Shown: positions 51,190 through 61,005, numbered from the stretch's first letter. The stretch: DNA of 64,000 nt from an uncultured Flavobacteriaceae bacterium (GCA_937929935.1 CALFUL010000004.1:62001-126000), one strand, 5' to 3'. Notes: a model not told the origin generated them from the letters alone. Translations and numbers: made by a program.

Positions 51190-51304
51190 ATATTAAAGTA
51201 TTGTGATTTAGCACTTTATAATCAAAACTGTTATTTAACATTCTATTTTATATATTCGCATTACTTTAAAAATTTATTAAACACTAATTAAACACTTTTA
51301 GAAA

Positions 51305-52114
51305 ATGGAAAATTTATCAATGGAAACTATTATGGGTTACGTAGAGACTTACGGAATACCTGTTTTGAAAGCGATTCTGATTTACATCATAGGATCTTGG
51401 ATTATTAAAAAATTAATGAAAGTTACCTCAAAGGTAATGGCGAAAAGAAACTATGATGAATCACTACAAAAATTCTTAATAAATCTCATTGGTTGGGCTT
51501 TAAAGATATTTTTAATTATTACAGTAATAGGCACCTTAGGAGTTGAAACAACAAGTTTTGCAGCTTTAATTGCTGCTGCTGGCTTGGCAATAGGTATGGC
51601 ATTACAAGGATCGTTAGCTAATTTCGCTGGCGGTGTATTGCTAATGATTTTCAAACCGTTCAAAATAGGCGATTTAATTGAAGGTCAAGGAGTCACAGGT
51701 GTGGTAAAAGAAATAGAAATCTTTACTACTAAATTGACGACCCCAGATAACAAATTAGCCATTATACCTAACGGAACTTTGGGTAACGGAAACATCATCA
51801 ACTACACCGCTGAAGGTAAAATCAGAGTTGATACCATGGTTGGTATAGGTTATGACGAGGATATCAAAAAAGCTAAAGATGCTTTAATGGAAGTATTGAC
51901 TTCAAACCCTAAAGTACTTAGTGACCCTGCACCATCAGTAAATGTCGCTAATTTAGGTGATAGCTCAGTTGATTTGGCAGTAAGACCTTTTTGTAAGCCA
52001 GAGGACTATTGGGATGTTTTCTTTGCAACGGTTGAAGGAAGTAAATTAGCACTTGATAAAGCGGGTATCGAAATTCCTTATCCACATGCTGTTGAAATTC
52101 AGAAAGAAGGATAA
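51305..52114 (+). CDS. Small-conductance mechanosensitive channel (MscS family)
   Basis: A 269-residue inner-membrane channel with three helices. The pore helix is FAALIAAAGLAIGMALQGSLANFAGGVLLMIFKPFKIGD at about 80-120, with the Gly/Ala packing of MscS TM3, and a beta domain follows with PNGTLGNGNIINYTAEGKIRVD. It opens on osmotic downshock. Size and sequence fit the short E. coli-type MscS. It has its own terminator. Confidence 0.95.
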   Translation: MENLSMETIMGYVETYGIPVLKAILIYIIGSWIIKKLMKVTSKVMAKRNYDESLQKFLINLIGWALKIFLIITVIGTLGVETTSFAALIAAAGLAIGMALQGSLANFAGGVLLMIFKPFKIGDLIEGQGVTGVVKEIEIFTTKLTTPDNKLAIIPNGTLGNGNIINYTAEGKIRVDTMVGIGYDEDIKKAKDALMEVLTSNPKVLSDPAPSVNVANLGDSSVDLAVRPFCKPEDYWDVFFATVEGSKLALDKAGIEIPYPHAVEIQKEG

Positions 52115-52136
52115 TTCAAATAATATATATAAACAG

Positions 52137-52165
52137 AAAAGACCGCCATTGGCGGTCTTTTTTTT
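52137..52165. terminator. Terminator between mscS-type gene and purB
   Basis: AAAGACCGCC-ATT-GGCGGTCTTT with T8 on the + strand and A4 on the other side. Confidence 0.92.
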
Positions 52166-52180
52166 ACATTAATTTGAGAA

Positions 52181-53524
52181 TTATATTCCTGTATAATTGC
52201 TCGGAGAAATAGCTTTCAGCTCATTTTTTATGGCATCAGACACTTCAAGCGTGTCAATGAACGCTGCAATTGATTGTTGGTTAATCTTGTTATTAGTACG
52301 TGTCAGACCTTTCAAAGCTTCATAAGGGTTTGGATAGCCCTCGCGTCTTAAAATAGTTTGAATTGCTTCAGCAACTACCGCCCAATTATTTTCTAAATCT
52401 TGTTCAAACTTTATTTTATTCAACAGTAATTTGTTCAAACCTTTTAAACTTGATTTAAAAGCAATACTGGTATGCGAAAACGGCACACCAACATTTCTTA
52501 AAACCGTACTATCAGTCAAATCACGCTGTAATCTTGACACGGGTAGTTTTGCTGATAAATGCTCGAAAAAGGCATTGGCAATACCTAAGTTGCCTTCAGA
52601 GTTTTCAAAATCAATAGGATTTACTTTATGCGGCATTGCTGATGACCCCACTTCTCCTTCTTTGATTTTTTGTTTGAAATAGTCCATTGAAACATAGGTC
52701 CAGAAATCGCGATTTAAATCAATGATAATGGTGTTGATTCTTTTTAGGGTGTCAAATAAAGCCGCCATATGGTCATAATGCTCAATTTGCGTGGTCGGAA
52801 AAGAATGTTGTAAACCTAACTTCTCTTGCACAAATTTTTTCCCAAAAGCCCTCCAGTCGATCTGCGGATATGCCACTTTGTGGGCATTAAAATTACCAGT
52901 AGCACCACCAAACTTTGCGGCACTTGGTATGTCATTTAATAAATTAAATTGTTCTTTGAGGCGTTCAACAAAAACGTCAATTTCTTTACCTAATCGAGTA
53001 GGGGAAGCTGGCTGACCATGGGTTCTTGCAAGCATCGCTATATCTGACCACTCAGCAGCTAACTCTTTTAGTTTCTCAACAAGCTGAAAATACTCGGGTA
53101 CATACACATCATTCATTGCATCTTTAATTGATAAAGGAATGGCGGTGTTGTTGATGTCTTGTGAGGTTAAACCAAAGTGTATAAATTCTTTATAAGCTCC
53201 TAATCCGTAGGTGTCAAATGCTTTTTTGATAAAATATTCAACCGCTTTAACATCATGGTTGGTGGTTTTTTCAATTTCTTTTATTTCTTGAGCATCTTGA
53301 CTGTCAAAATTGCGATATACATCACGTAACACCTCAAACTTAGACACATCAAAATTGGCTAGCTGTGGTAACGGAATTTCACATAGCGCAATGAAATATT
53401 CAATTTCAACACGAACGCGATATTGTATTAAAGCTTGTTCTGAAAAATAGGCTGCAAAAGATACAACTTTGTTTCTGTATCGCCCATCAATAGGGGAAAT
53501 AGCGTTTAAAGGATTCAAAGACAT
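52181..53524 (-). CDS. purB: Adenylosuccinate lyase
   Basis: A 447-residue enzyme that cleaves SAICAR and adenylosuccinate in purine synthesis. It opens NAISPIDGRYRNKV, has the substrate Thr/Ser-His stretch TTNHDVKAVEYF and FIHFGLTSQDINN, and the superfamily signature GSSAMPHKVNPIDFENSEGN near 285. Its catalytic Ser is within that loop. Size and pattern are those of the E. coli-like branch. It is followed (upstream on the minus strand) by a small gene often given the same name in error. Confidence 0.98.
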   Translation of the reverse strand: MSLNPLNAISPIDGRYRNKVVSFAAYFSEQALIQYRVRVEIEYFIALCEIPLPQLANFDVSKFEVLRDVYRNFDSQDAQEIKEIEKTTNHDVKAVEYFIKKAFDTYGLGAYKEFIHFGLTSQDINNTAIPLSIKDAMNDVYVPEYFQLVEKLKELAAEWSDIAMLARTHGQPASPTRLGKEIDVFVERLKEQFNLLNDIPSAAKFGGATGNFNAHKVAYPQIDWRAFGKKFVQEKLGLQHSFPTTQIEHYDHMAALFDTLKRINTIIIDLNRDFWTYVSMDYFKQKIKEGEVGSSAMPHKVNPIDFENSEGNLGIANAFFEHLSAKLPVSRLQRDLTDSTVLRNVGVPFSHTSIAFKSSLKGLNKLLLNKIKFEQDLENNWAVVAEAIQTILRREGYPNPYEALKGLTRTNNKINQQSIAAFIDTLEVSDAIKNELKAISPSNYTGI

Positions 53525-53605
53525 TTAAATAGAATTGATTGAATTTTAGCAAAAAGCAAAGATAAACATTCAAGAGTACCTGAAGAAGGGTAACCTCTTT
53601 TAAAA

Positions 53606-54169
53606 CTATTTTAGTTTTGCGAGTGTTAATCTAGCTCGTGCCTTGTACGCTGCACTACCGCGTGCATAATTTTGTTCTAAAATCATTTTTAATTCAGGAT
53701 GCACCCAATCAAATTTTTGCCCTAACAATAATAAACAGGTCATACTGTAAGCTTGAGCAGCCACCTTATGGTCTCCAAGAATCCAATCAAAACATGCTGC
53801 GGTAATACGCTCTAAATGATTATTATTGAGGGCTTTTTGAACGCTACTATCTTTTTTTTTGAAATACCCCAAAATCAAATATTCGCATATTTTAGCCATA
53901 GGCCGAACAGAAGGATGTAAATGCAATGTATTTAAACCAGCAGCGAAAACCGATAAATGAGGAAAAATAAAAGCTAGTTTTTCTTTGGCAGTAAACTCTA
54001 ATACCCAACATGATTTTGATGAAATATGATTGTTCTGTTCAAAAGCAATTTCGAGTAGCGGTTTCACTAAATCTTGATTATTTAAAACTAGGGTCGCCAT
54101 TTCTTTACGTTTTTCTCGTGAATGGTTCACGTGGTCTAATGCCTTACACAATTCTTCTTTGGTCATCAT
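53606..54169 (-). CDS. Helical protein of unknown function
   Basis: A 187-residue all-helical protein (EELCKALDHVNHSREKRKEMATLVLNN, FEQNNHISSKSCWVLEF, LFPH-like ends) in the style of short HEAT repeats. Relatives in databases are sometimes called adenylosuccinate lyase owing to the neighbour purB, but no lyase motif is present. It starts 9 bp past the sirtuin stop, so it is second in the set sirtuin - this gene - (purB). Confidence 0.75.
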   Translation of the reverse strand: MMTKEELCKALDHVNHSREKRKEMATLVLNNQDLVKPLLEIAFEQNNHISSKSCWVLEFTAKEKLAFIFPHLSVFAAGLNTLHLHPSVRPMAKICEYLILGYFKKKDSSVQKALNNNHLERITAACFDWILGDHKVAAQAYSMTCLLLLGQKFDWVHPELKMILEQNYARGSAAYKARARLTLAKLK

Positions 54170-54178
54170 TTAGATTTA

Positions 54179-54862
54179 TTAGCCCATTAATTCAGCAACT
54201 AGTTTTGGTACTCCAATAACTGCTGATTCTTGAATAACAGTTAAATTACCATAATCTGAATTTGAAACATTAGGCTTAGGGTCAATAAAGTATATTGGGG
54301 TTGCCGGTGCTACGAAATTGATGAGTCCTGCAGCAGGGTAAACCTGCATTGAAGTACCTATAATGATAAGAATGTCAGCTTTTTCAGTGATTTCAACAGC
54401 CCTTTCTAATAGTGGTACCTGTTCGCCGAACCAAACTATATGTGGGCGTAGTTGATGACCGTTTGTACAAAGGTCGCCTTGATTTAAATCGGTTTTCCAT
54501 TCAAAAATATCATTTTGATTGACGGTGCTTCTCACTTTTAAAAGCTCGCCATGTAGGTGTAGCACATTTTTACTTTTGGCGCGCTCATGCAAGTCATCTA
54601 CATTTTGGGTAATAATTGAAACCTCAAATTTAGCTTCTAATTCAACCAATGAAAAATGGGCAGCATTTGGTTTTACTTGATGAAGTTGCCTTCTACGCTG
54701 ATTATAAAAATCAAAAATTAGTTCCGGGTTTTTTGCAAAACCTTGCGGCGATGCAACTTCCATGACATCATGACCTTCCCATAAACCATCAGCATCTCTA
54801 AAAGTTTTAATACCACTTTCAGCACTAATGCCGGCGCCCGTAAGTACAACTATTTTATTCAT
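54179..54862 (-). CDS. NAD-dependent deacylase (sirtuin, class III-like) without zinc knuckle
   Basis: A 227-residue sirtuin. Motifs: VLTGAGISAESGIKTFRDADGLW (NAD site), ITQNVDDLHERA and HLHGE (catalytic His near 117), FGEQVP and IIGTSMQVYPAAGL. YNQRRRQ near 70 gives the Tyr-x-x-Arg pair of class III desuccinylases. The four-Cys zinc ribbon is missing: only one Cys is found (GDLCTNGHQLRPHIVWFGE), in a shortened loop. Such zinc-less forms occur in Bacteroidota. It should remove succinyl/malonyl groups from Lys. Confidence 0.92.
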   Translation of the reverse strand: MNKIVVLTGAGISAESGIKTFRDADGLWEGHDVMEVASPQGFAKNPELIFDFYNQRRRQLHQVKPNAAHFSLVELEAKFEVSIITQNVDDLHERAKSKNVLHLHGELLKVRSTVNQNDIFEWKTDLNQGDLCTNGHQLRPHIVWFGEQVPLLERAVEITEKADILIIIGTSMQVYPAAGLINFVAPATPIYFIDPKPNVSNSDYGNLTVIQESAVIGVPKLVAELMG

Positions 54863-54895
54863 TCTTTAAAAATATACTTTTATTATATTCGAATC

Positions 54896-55552
54896 ATGTT
54901 TGACCACCAACTTTTAAATTATTTAGAAGACTTCATCTCTGAAGAGCGTAAAGAGCGTTTTTTAGATGTTTTAGAAGAGCGCACCAAATATTTGACGGTT
55001 GCGATAGAAGATGTGTTTCAAATGCACAATACAAGTGCAGTGCTAAGAAGCTGTGAAATTTTTGGAATTCAAGATGCCCATGTAATTGAAGCTAGAAACC
55101 AGAAATTACTTGACAAAAACATTGCCTTGGGTGCTGAAAAATGGGTTGATGTTCATAGTTATTCAAGCACTACATCATGCATTCAAAAGTTAAAAGATAA
55201 TGGCTATCAAATTATTGCAACCACCCCACATAAAGATGATTGCCTTTTACATGATTTTAAAATTAACCAAAAAACCGCCTTGTTTTTTGGTACCGAGAAA
55301 GATGGTTTAAGTGAAGAAGTACTTTCAAAGGCTGATGGTTTTTTAAAGATACCCATGTCAGGCTTTACTGAAAGTTTCAACATCTCGGTTTCTGCAGCAA
55401 TTATATTACAGCATCTTTCAATACAACTAAAAAAATCAGATTTGAATTGGCAATTGACAGATGAAGAAAAATTGGAAAAAAGATTAGATTGGACACAAAA
55501 AAGCATCAAAAGTATTGAAGATATTTTAGAACGGTATAAAACACTTAACTAG
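54896..55552 (+). CDS. trmH: tRNA/rRNA 2'-O-methyltransferase, SpoU/TrmH family
   Basis: A 218-residue SPOUT enzyme. Motif 1 is in MHNTSAVLRSCEIFGIQDAHVIEAR, motif 2 in ALFFGTEKDGLSEEVLSKAD and motif 3 in LKIPMSGFTESFNISVSAAIILQHL; the knot binds SAM. The lack of an N-terminal L30-like domain and the long C-terminal helix (to DILERYKTL) suit TrmH, which methylates G18 of tRNA. It lies on the strand opposite the sirtuin, 33 bp away. Confidence 0.92.
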   Translation: MFDHQLLNYLEDFISEERKERFLDVLEERTKYLTVAIEDVFQMHNTSAVLRSCEIFGIQDAHVIEARNQKLLDKNIALGAEKWVDVHSYSSTTSCIQKLKDNGYQIIATTPHKDDCLLHDFKINQKTALFFGTEKDGLSEEVLSKADGFLKIPMSGFTESFNISVSAAIILQHLSIQLKKSDLNWQLTDEEKLEKRLDWTQKSIKSIEDILERYKTLN

Positions 55553-55590
55553 CTATTTTTCATATATTTAAGAATTAAAACTACACAAAA

Positions 55591-56118
55591 ATGATTACAG
55601 CACTCTACATTCTGTCCGGACTATTAGCATTAGTCATACTACTACATTTATTAGGCCCTAAAAGTTATGATGTTTTTAGAACTGTCGAAATTGCACGACC
55701 GCCATCTGAAGTTTTTAACTATCTCAAATATCTAAAAAATATGGATGATTGGTCGCCTTGGGCGAAAAAAGACCCGAATATGAAAAAAGAATTTACAGGT
55801 ATAGATGGTGAAGTAGGTGCCGTAAGTTATTGGTTAGGAAATAAGGAGGTAGGAGAAGGAGAGCAAGAGATAAAGAAGATAATTGGTGCCAGCAGAATTG
55901 AATCAGAACTGAGGTTTTTAAAACCTTTTAAATCGACTTCAGATTGTTATTTAGATATTAAAGATAATGGTACCGGAAACACTACTGTTAAATGGGGTTT
56001 TTCAGGAAGCAATAAATTTCCGATGACCATTATGTCGCTGTTTAAGAGTATGGACAATATGGTAGGACCTGATTTTGAAGAAGGAATGAAAAGTTTAAAA
56101 GCGAAGCTTGAATCTTAA
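55591..56118 (+). CDS. SRPBCC-type membrane-anchored protein
   Basis: A 175-residue protein with an N-terminal membrane helix (about 3-22) and a START/SRPBCC ligand-binding fold: FRTVEIARPPSEVFNYLKYLKNMDDWSPWAKKDPNMKKEFTG, then VGAVSYWLGNKEVGEGEQEI. These usually bind hydrophobic small molecules. It lies 38 bp past the trmH stop and 24 bp before the VOC gene, likely one transcript. Confidence 0.88.
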   Translation: MITALYILSGLLALVILLHLLGPKSYDVFRTVEIARPPSEVFNYLKYLKNMDDWSPWAKKDPNMKKEFTGIDGEVGAVSYWLGNKEVGEGEQEIKKIIGASRIESELRFLKPFKSTSDCYLDIKDNGTGNTTVKWGFSGSNKFPMTIMSLFKSMDNMVGPDFEEGMKSLKAKLES

Positions 56119-56142
56119 GAAATAAATTAAATTGTATTAAAT

Positions 56143-56508
56143 ATGGTGGGTTGGTTTGAAATTCCGGTTTTAAATTTAGAACGTGCTAAACAATTTTATG
56201 ATAAGGTTTTTGATATCACAATTACAGTTCATGATTTTGGGGGATTACCAATGGGTTGGTTTCCTTATGATCCAGAAAAGAAAGGTGCTCCGGGCACATT
56301 AATTCAACATGATATGTATACCCCTAGTGCCACTAAAGGTACCTTAATCTACTTTTCTTGTAAAAATCTTGTTAATGAATTGAGCAGGGTAGAAGCGGCT
56401 GGGGGTACTATTTTAAAACCCAAAACTCAAATAGGCGTCGGGCATGGCTTTATGGCCTTATTTATTGATTCTGAAGGCAATAGAATTGCTTTACATTCAA
56501 ATCAGTAA
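56143..56508 (+). CDS. VOC family (glyoxalase-like) protein
   Basis: A 121-residue protein of the vicinal-oxygen-chelate fold: VGWFEIPVLNLERAKQFYDKVFDI at the start, LIYFSCKNLVNELSRVEAAGGTILKPK in the middle, GFMALFIDSEGNRIALHS at the end. The terminal SEGN matches the metal-site strand, but one expected His/Glu ligand is unclear. Substrate unknown. Its stop is 2 bp from the converging amylase stop. Confidence 0.9.
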   Translation: MVGWFEIPVLNLERAKQFYDKVFDITITVHDFGGLPMGWFPYDPEKKGAPGTLIQHDMYTPSATKGTLIYFSCKNLVNELSRVEAAGGTILKPKTQIGVGHGFMALFIDSEGNRIALHSNQ

Positions 56509-56510
56509 GC

Positions 56511-58169
56511 TTACTTCATACGTTCTAGCAGCACCATTTCATTTTCATTGTTGAGTGTGACAATGCCATTTTCAACAGCTATTTCAGTCTCAGAGTAGGT
56601 ATCACGTAATTTAGTGCCATCAGCAAAAAAATCTTTTACTGAAATTTCTTTTCTACCTTTTGGTAAGTCTAAACCTACCACCACTTTATCACTAAAATCA
56701 TCTTTAATATAGGTTCTGCCAAACACATAATGTTCTTGAGGTATTTGTTGATGATTTCCTGCACCCACGGCTAAATGACTATTTCTGAATTGTCCGAGTT
56801 TCATCCAATGCTGATGAATTTTTTGAGTCGTTATTGAAGTCTCTAAATCATTCCAATTCATAAATGAACGTAATGTGGCATCGCCTTGAGCACCTTCAAT
56901 GGTCAGATTTCTGGCAGTTTCATCTCCATAATAAATTTGAGAAGTTCCAGGTGTTAATAACAAAATGTTAGCTGTTTTAAATGGTTTTTCTCGCGCTTTG
57001 TCAAACGGTTGTCCGTCATCATGAGAGGTCAAATAATTGACCACACCTTTACCTTTAAAGGCAGTATTTAATAAAGAATCATATTTAGTAAAAATATACT
57101 CATAATCATGGGTAGCATCATATTTTAATTCAAAATTGATGAGACTATTAAAGCCATGAGCAAAGTAGTCTACTTTCTTATCGCCAAAATTATATTCACG
57201 ACCCCCAGAAATACCATAGCCATAAACTTCACCCATCATGTAAAAGGCAGTATCATCAAGTTTTTTAGCTGGGTTTTTGCTTTTCCAATTCTCAAAAGCA
57301 TACGCTCCTTGCTCATAAAGCTCCGTCCATGCTTTCTCATCAGCATGTTTAACAGTATCAACGCGATAGCCATCAATTCCTAATTCATTAACATAATCAG
57401 TAAGCCATTTGATGATGTACGCTCTAGGGTTTCGAGAATAGCCTGTACGCTCGAAAAATTGTTCCAATTCTTTTAATTCTTGCTCAAGGCGACCCTCATT
57501 TTTCCATTTCGTCAAAAGTTGTTCAGGTAATGCTACTTCAGCGTCTGATTCTGTTAAAATATCCGGTAAGTTCTCAACTAAAGAACATGACGTAGTGTTT
57601 TCATAGGTTGTAAATTCGCATTTTGGCCCTTCTCGCACCCATTCTTTAGGCCACACAGGATCTTCTTCGGTAACTGGACCGGTGTGATTTAAAACGGCAT
57701 CCATCAAAATGCGAATCCCTTTAGAATGAGCGGTTTTAACCATTTCTTCTAAATCTTCATGGGTTCCAAAATTTGGGTCTAAGGCCGTCCAGTCTTTGGT
57801 CCAATAACCATGAAAGCCATAGGTATTTCCGGTGCCTTCATTAGTGTCGCCATGTATTTGTTCTACTATAGGGGTAAACCAAATGGCATTAACCCCGAGA
57901 TCAGTGAAATAACCTTCATTTATCTTTTGGGTAATGCCTTGAATATCGCCACCCATGAATCCTCTTAAAACAGCGGTTTCATTATTGCGATTAAAATTGA
58001 CATCATTATTTAGGTTTCCGTTATTGAAACGATCTGTCATTAAGAAGTAAATACTTGCATTTTTCCATAAAAACGGAGTGGTATGGGTGTCTTTTGCAAC
58101 TTTATTTTTGTCGTCTTTACAAGATAAAAAAGATAAAACAACCAGTACTGTAAAAAGTAATTTGCTCAT
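56511..58169 (-). CDS. GH13 alpha-amylase lipoprotein
   Basis: A 552-residue secreted glycoside hydrolase (Cys17 in LSFLSCKDD). The (beta/alpha)8 barrel has the four GH13 regions: MDAVLNHTGP, GYRVDTVKHAD (nucleophile Asp), MMGEVYGYG (acid/base Glu) and YLTSHDDGQPF (third Asp). A beta domain closes the protein. It breaks alpha-1,4 glucans at the cell surface, like periplasmic or surface amylases (SusG-type) of Bacteroidota. No SusC/D pair is next to it. Confidence 0.95.
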   Translation of the reverse strand: MSKLLFTVLVVLSFLSCKDDKNKVAKDTHTTPFLWKNASIYFLMTDRFNNGNLNNDVNFNRNNETAVLRGFMGGDIQGITQKINEGYFTDLGVNAIWFTPIVEQIHGDTNEGTGNTYGFHGYWTKDWTALDPNFGTHEDLEEMVKTAHSKGIRILMDAVLNHTGPVTEEDPVWPKEWVREGPKCEFTTYENTTSCSLVENLPDILTESDAEVALPEQLLTKWKNEGRLEQELKELEQFFERTGYSRNPRAYIIKWLTDYVNELGIDGYRVDTVKHADEKAWTELYEQGAYAFENWKSKNPAKKLDDTAFYMMGEVYGYGISGGREYNFGDKKVDYFAHGFNSLINFELKYDATHDYEYIFTKYDSLLNTAFKGKGVVNYLTSHDDGQPFDKAREKPFKTANILLLTPGTSQIYYGDETARNLTIEGAQGDATLRSFMNWNDLETSITTQKIHQHWMKLGQFRNSHLAVGAGNHQQIPQEHYVFGRTYIKDDFSDKVVVGLDLPKGRKEISVKDFFADGTKLRDTYSETEIAVENGIVTLNNENEMVLLERMK

Positions 58170-58257
58170 TTAATGCCTATTTTTTCTAAAGCTATTAAAT
58201 GCAATTCTAATTGAAAAATATATTTGTTCTATAATAAAAAGAAATCTTGATGGAGGG

Positions 58258-59046
58258 CTATTTTTTTGGCCTATTATTTCTATTTAAAACTTTGAAGTCT
58301 TCATAGCAACCGCTAATTGCGTCAAGAATTTGCAAGTCATTGGCGGTAGCAATAAAGGATTTTGAATAATTGCAATTGGTTAAAATATCTTCAAGATCTA
58401 CTTTTTCAAGTTGTAATAATTCTTTCAAAGTTTCTCTATCAAATTTTGAAGCTAGTAAATCTCTAATTTCATCATCTTCTTTAATTTTACGCAGTTTGCG
58501 CATTTGATTGGGTTTTTTTCCGAAGAGATTGCGTAACAGATCTGCCGGATTTAATATAGCTCCTAGAACTTTGGTAACGGCACTTGGGCTTTTATTACCT
58601 GCTTCATAAGTAACAGGTAACCCTGAAATACTATACTGATACGCCGTGTTGATAGGAAGATTTTTTACATCTATTTCTAAGAAACCTGTTAATTGATAGG
58701 GTCTAACTATGACTTCTTCAAGGGCGTAGGCTAATTCTGTAAGAGAAATCTCTGTATCCTCAAATTTGAACATGTCATTAGTTACCCTGATTTTTTGCGC
58801 TTTGAATCCTAAATAAGAAAAATATAAGGTGTCATTAACTGAAGCCGTAATACTGAACTTACCCTCAGCATTAGTAATGGTGCCTTTTACCTTGTTCAAA
58901 TTAACAACATGAACACTTTCTAGCGGAAAATCAGTTTGCGCATTAACAACCACAGCCTTGAATTCTTGACCAGCGTCAACTTCATCTTCTTGAGCGTGAC
59001 CTATATAGGCTACTAATAAAAATACAAAGAGTAGTTTTTTATACAT
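58258..59046 (-). CDS. Carboxypeptidase-like regulatory domain protein
   Basis: A 262-residue secreted protein (signal to about residue 18, IGHAQ). The N-terminal beta-sandwich (about 28-105, KAVVVNAQTDFPLESVHVVNLNKVKGTITNAEGKFSI) is the CarboxypepD_reg-like fold that heads SusC receptors, but no plug or barrel follows. Helical C-terminal residues (DDEIRDLLASKFDRETLKELLQLEKVDLEDIL) are of unknown role. Probably a periplasmic or outer-membrane-linked protein. Confidence 0.82.
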   Translation of the reverse strand: MYKKLLFVFLLVAYIGHAQEDEVDAGQEFKAVVVNAQTDFPLESVHVVNLNKVKGTITNAEGKFSITASVNDTLYFSYLGFKAQKIRVTNDMFKFEDTEISLTELAYALEEVIVRPYQLTGFLEIDVKNLPINTAYQYSISGLPVTYEAGNKSPSAVTKVLGAILNPADLLRNLFGKKPNQMRKLRKIKEDDEIRDLLASKFDRETLKELLQLEKVDLEDILTNCNYSKSFIATANDLQILDAISGCYEDFKVLNRNNRPKK

Positions 59047-59117
59047 CTACAAAAATGTTAGTACTGCAAACAAAATAAAAAAAAACAAATCAATGTGCTC
59101 TGTTAATATAGTATTAA

Positions 59118-60914
59118 CTAAAAGAAATCACTTTTTCTTTTTTTACTTCTTCTTTTACCAGAATTTTCGCTTTTAGAGAAACTATTACCGCCACGTCTTT
59201 TATCTCTGCCACCAGAGCCTCCGCTTTTATTGCGATCACGACGTCCGCCGCCACCGCCACCGCTGCGATTTCTTCTTCCGCCACCGCCACCGCCGGGGTT
59301 CTTTGAAACTTCGACATTGACAAATCTGCCATCAACTTTTAAATCAGTAAAAGTGCTTAAAATCTTATCTGTAACTTCAGCTTCAGTATTAAAAAATGAA
59401 AAACTGTCTTTAACATCAACTTTAAATAAATCATCTTTTCCTAAGCCAACGGTATCTCTTACAAAGTCTTTTAAAGACATCCAATCATAACCATCTTTTT
59501 CTCCTACGTTAATAAAATAGCGTACTTGACCATTACCTGGTCCTCTAGAAAAATCGCCACCATCTCTTCCTTCTCTTCCATCTGAAGAACCAGCTTGATT
59601 AAGGTCTTTGCCTTTTTTGTAATAAGAGAAAAAGCGTGTGAACTCAACAGATACAATCTTTTTAATCAATTCTTCGCGATCTACATCTTTAAGAACATCA
59701 TTGATAGCGGGCAAATAGGCCTCTATCTCTTCATTAACTTCAGTTTCTTTAATTTTATTTGCCAAATGAAATAGCTGAATTTCACAAATTTCAATTCCGG
59801 TCGGAATCTTCTTGGTAATAAATTTTTGTTGAATTTTATTTTCAATGGCTTTTATTTTACGCATTTCACTGCGCGTAATAATAACCATTGAGATACCTGA
59901 TTTACCCGCCCTACCAGTTCTACCACTACGGTGGGTGTAGGTTTCAATTTCATCGGGTAGTTGATAATTAATAACATGTGTAATGTCATTAACGTCAATA
60001 CCACGTGCCGCTACATCAGTTGCAACTAACATTTGAATTTGCTTTTTTCTGAACGAATTCATAACCAAATCTCTTTGGTTTTGACTTAAATCGCCATGCA
60101 AAGCACCTGCGCTATAGCCGTCTTCAATAAGTTTCTCTGCAACTTTTTGAGTATCTCTTTTTGTTCTACAAAAGATAACCGCAAAAATAGCTGGGTTGGT
60201 ATCTGCTAAACGTTTTAAAGCAGGGTAGCGATCTCTACCACCAACTACATAATATTCATGTTGTACTGTTGAAGTACCTGCATTTTTTGTTCCCACAGTT
60301 ATTTCTTGTGGGTTATGCATGAATTTCTTAGCTATTATCGAGACCTCTTTAGGCATCGTAGCAGAAAATAGCCATGTTGATTTCTCATCAGGGGTGTTTG
60401 AAAGAATATCTTTGATATCTTCAAAGAAGCCCATGTTGAGCATTTCATCTGCTTCATCAAGAATACAGTAATCTATTTTTGAAATGTCAACCAAACGTCT
60501 GCTAATCATATCTTTCATACGACCTGGGGTCGCAACGATAATTTGAGCCCCACGTTTGATTTGACGTGACTGATCTGTTATACTGGCACCACCATATATG
60601 GCAACCGTATTAATTTGTTTTTCATACTTAGAATATGCCTGAATCTCTTTAGTAATTTGCAAACAAAGTTCACGGGTAGGAGAGAGTATCAAACCTTGTG
60701 TGGTTCTACTTGCACTATCTATTTTTTGAATCAGCGGAAAACCAAATGCGGCCGTCTTACCTGTACCTGTTTGCGCAAGCGCAACCAAATCAGTTTCAGT
60801 TTCTAATAAAATAGGAATTGCTTTTTCTTGTACTTCTGAAGGGGTTTCAAAACCCATGTCAGCAATAGCATCTAATAAGGACTTTTCGAGTCCTAGTGCT
60901 TCAAATTTATTCAT
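59118..60914 (-). CDS. DEAD-box RNA helicase with Gly/Arg-rich tail (DeaD/CsdA type)
   Basis: A 598-residue ATP-dependent helicase. Motifs: Q GFETPSEVQ, I AQTGTGKT, Ia SPTREL, II LDEADEML, III FSATMP, V ATDVAARGIDV and VI HRSGRTGRAG. From about 450 a DbpA-type RNA-binding domain follows (VRYFINVGEKDGYDWMSLKDFVRDTVGL ... GRFVNVEVS). The last ~55 residues are Gly/Arg/Lys-rich, an RGG-like tail for RNA or ribosome contact. It is probably involved in ribosome assembly or cold adaptation. It has a promoter with a long leader. Confidence 0.96.
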   Translation of the reverse strand: MNKFEALGLEKSLLDAIADMGFETPSEVQEKAIPILLETETDLVALAQTGTGKTAAFGFPLIQKIDSASRTTQGLILSPTRELCLQITKEIQAYSKYEKQINTVAIYGGASITDQSRQIKRGAQIIVATPGRMKDMISRRLVDISKIDYCILDEADEMLNMGFFEDIKDILSNTPDEKSTWLFSATMPKEVSIIAKKFMHNPQEITVGTKNAGTSTVQHEYYVVGGRDRYPALKRLADTNPAIFAVIFCRTKRDTQKVAEKLIEDGYSAGALHGDLSQNQRDLVMNSFRKKQIQMLVATDVAARGIDVNDITHVINYQLPDEIETYTHRSGRTGRAGKSGISMVIITRSEMRKIKAIENKIQQKFITKKIPTGIEICEIQLFHLANKIKETEVNEEIEAYLPAINDVLKDVDREELIKKIVSVEFTRFFSYYKKGKDLNQAGSSDGREGRDGGDFSRGPGNGQVRYFINVGEKDGYDWMSLKDFVRDTVGLGKDDLFKVDVKDSFSFFNTEAEVTDKILSTFTDLKVDGRFVNVEVSKNPGGGGGGRRNRSGGGGGGRRDRNKSGGSGGRDKRRGGNSFSKSENSGKRRSKKRKSDFF

Positions 60915-61005
60915 AATGTAGTTTACGTTAATCGCAAATATGTATGTTGCATTGAGCGATTATCGACGTAACCTACCTAAACTCGACGCAACACATGCTA
61001 TACCA

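Noticed and set aside
53606-54169. A second or split adenylosuccinate lyase
   Set aside because: There is no fumarase-superfamily signature, purB next to it is complete, and the helical pattern differs.
59114-59335. Ala/Val-rich reading frame opposite or beside the helicase tail
   Set aside because: It lies within the Gly/Arg-rich end of the helicase gene in another frame. Its odd composition follows from the GGN codons. No gene signals.
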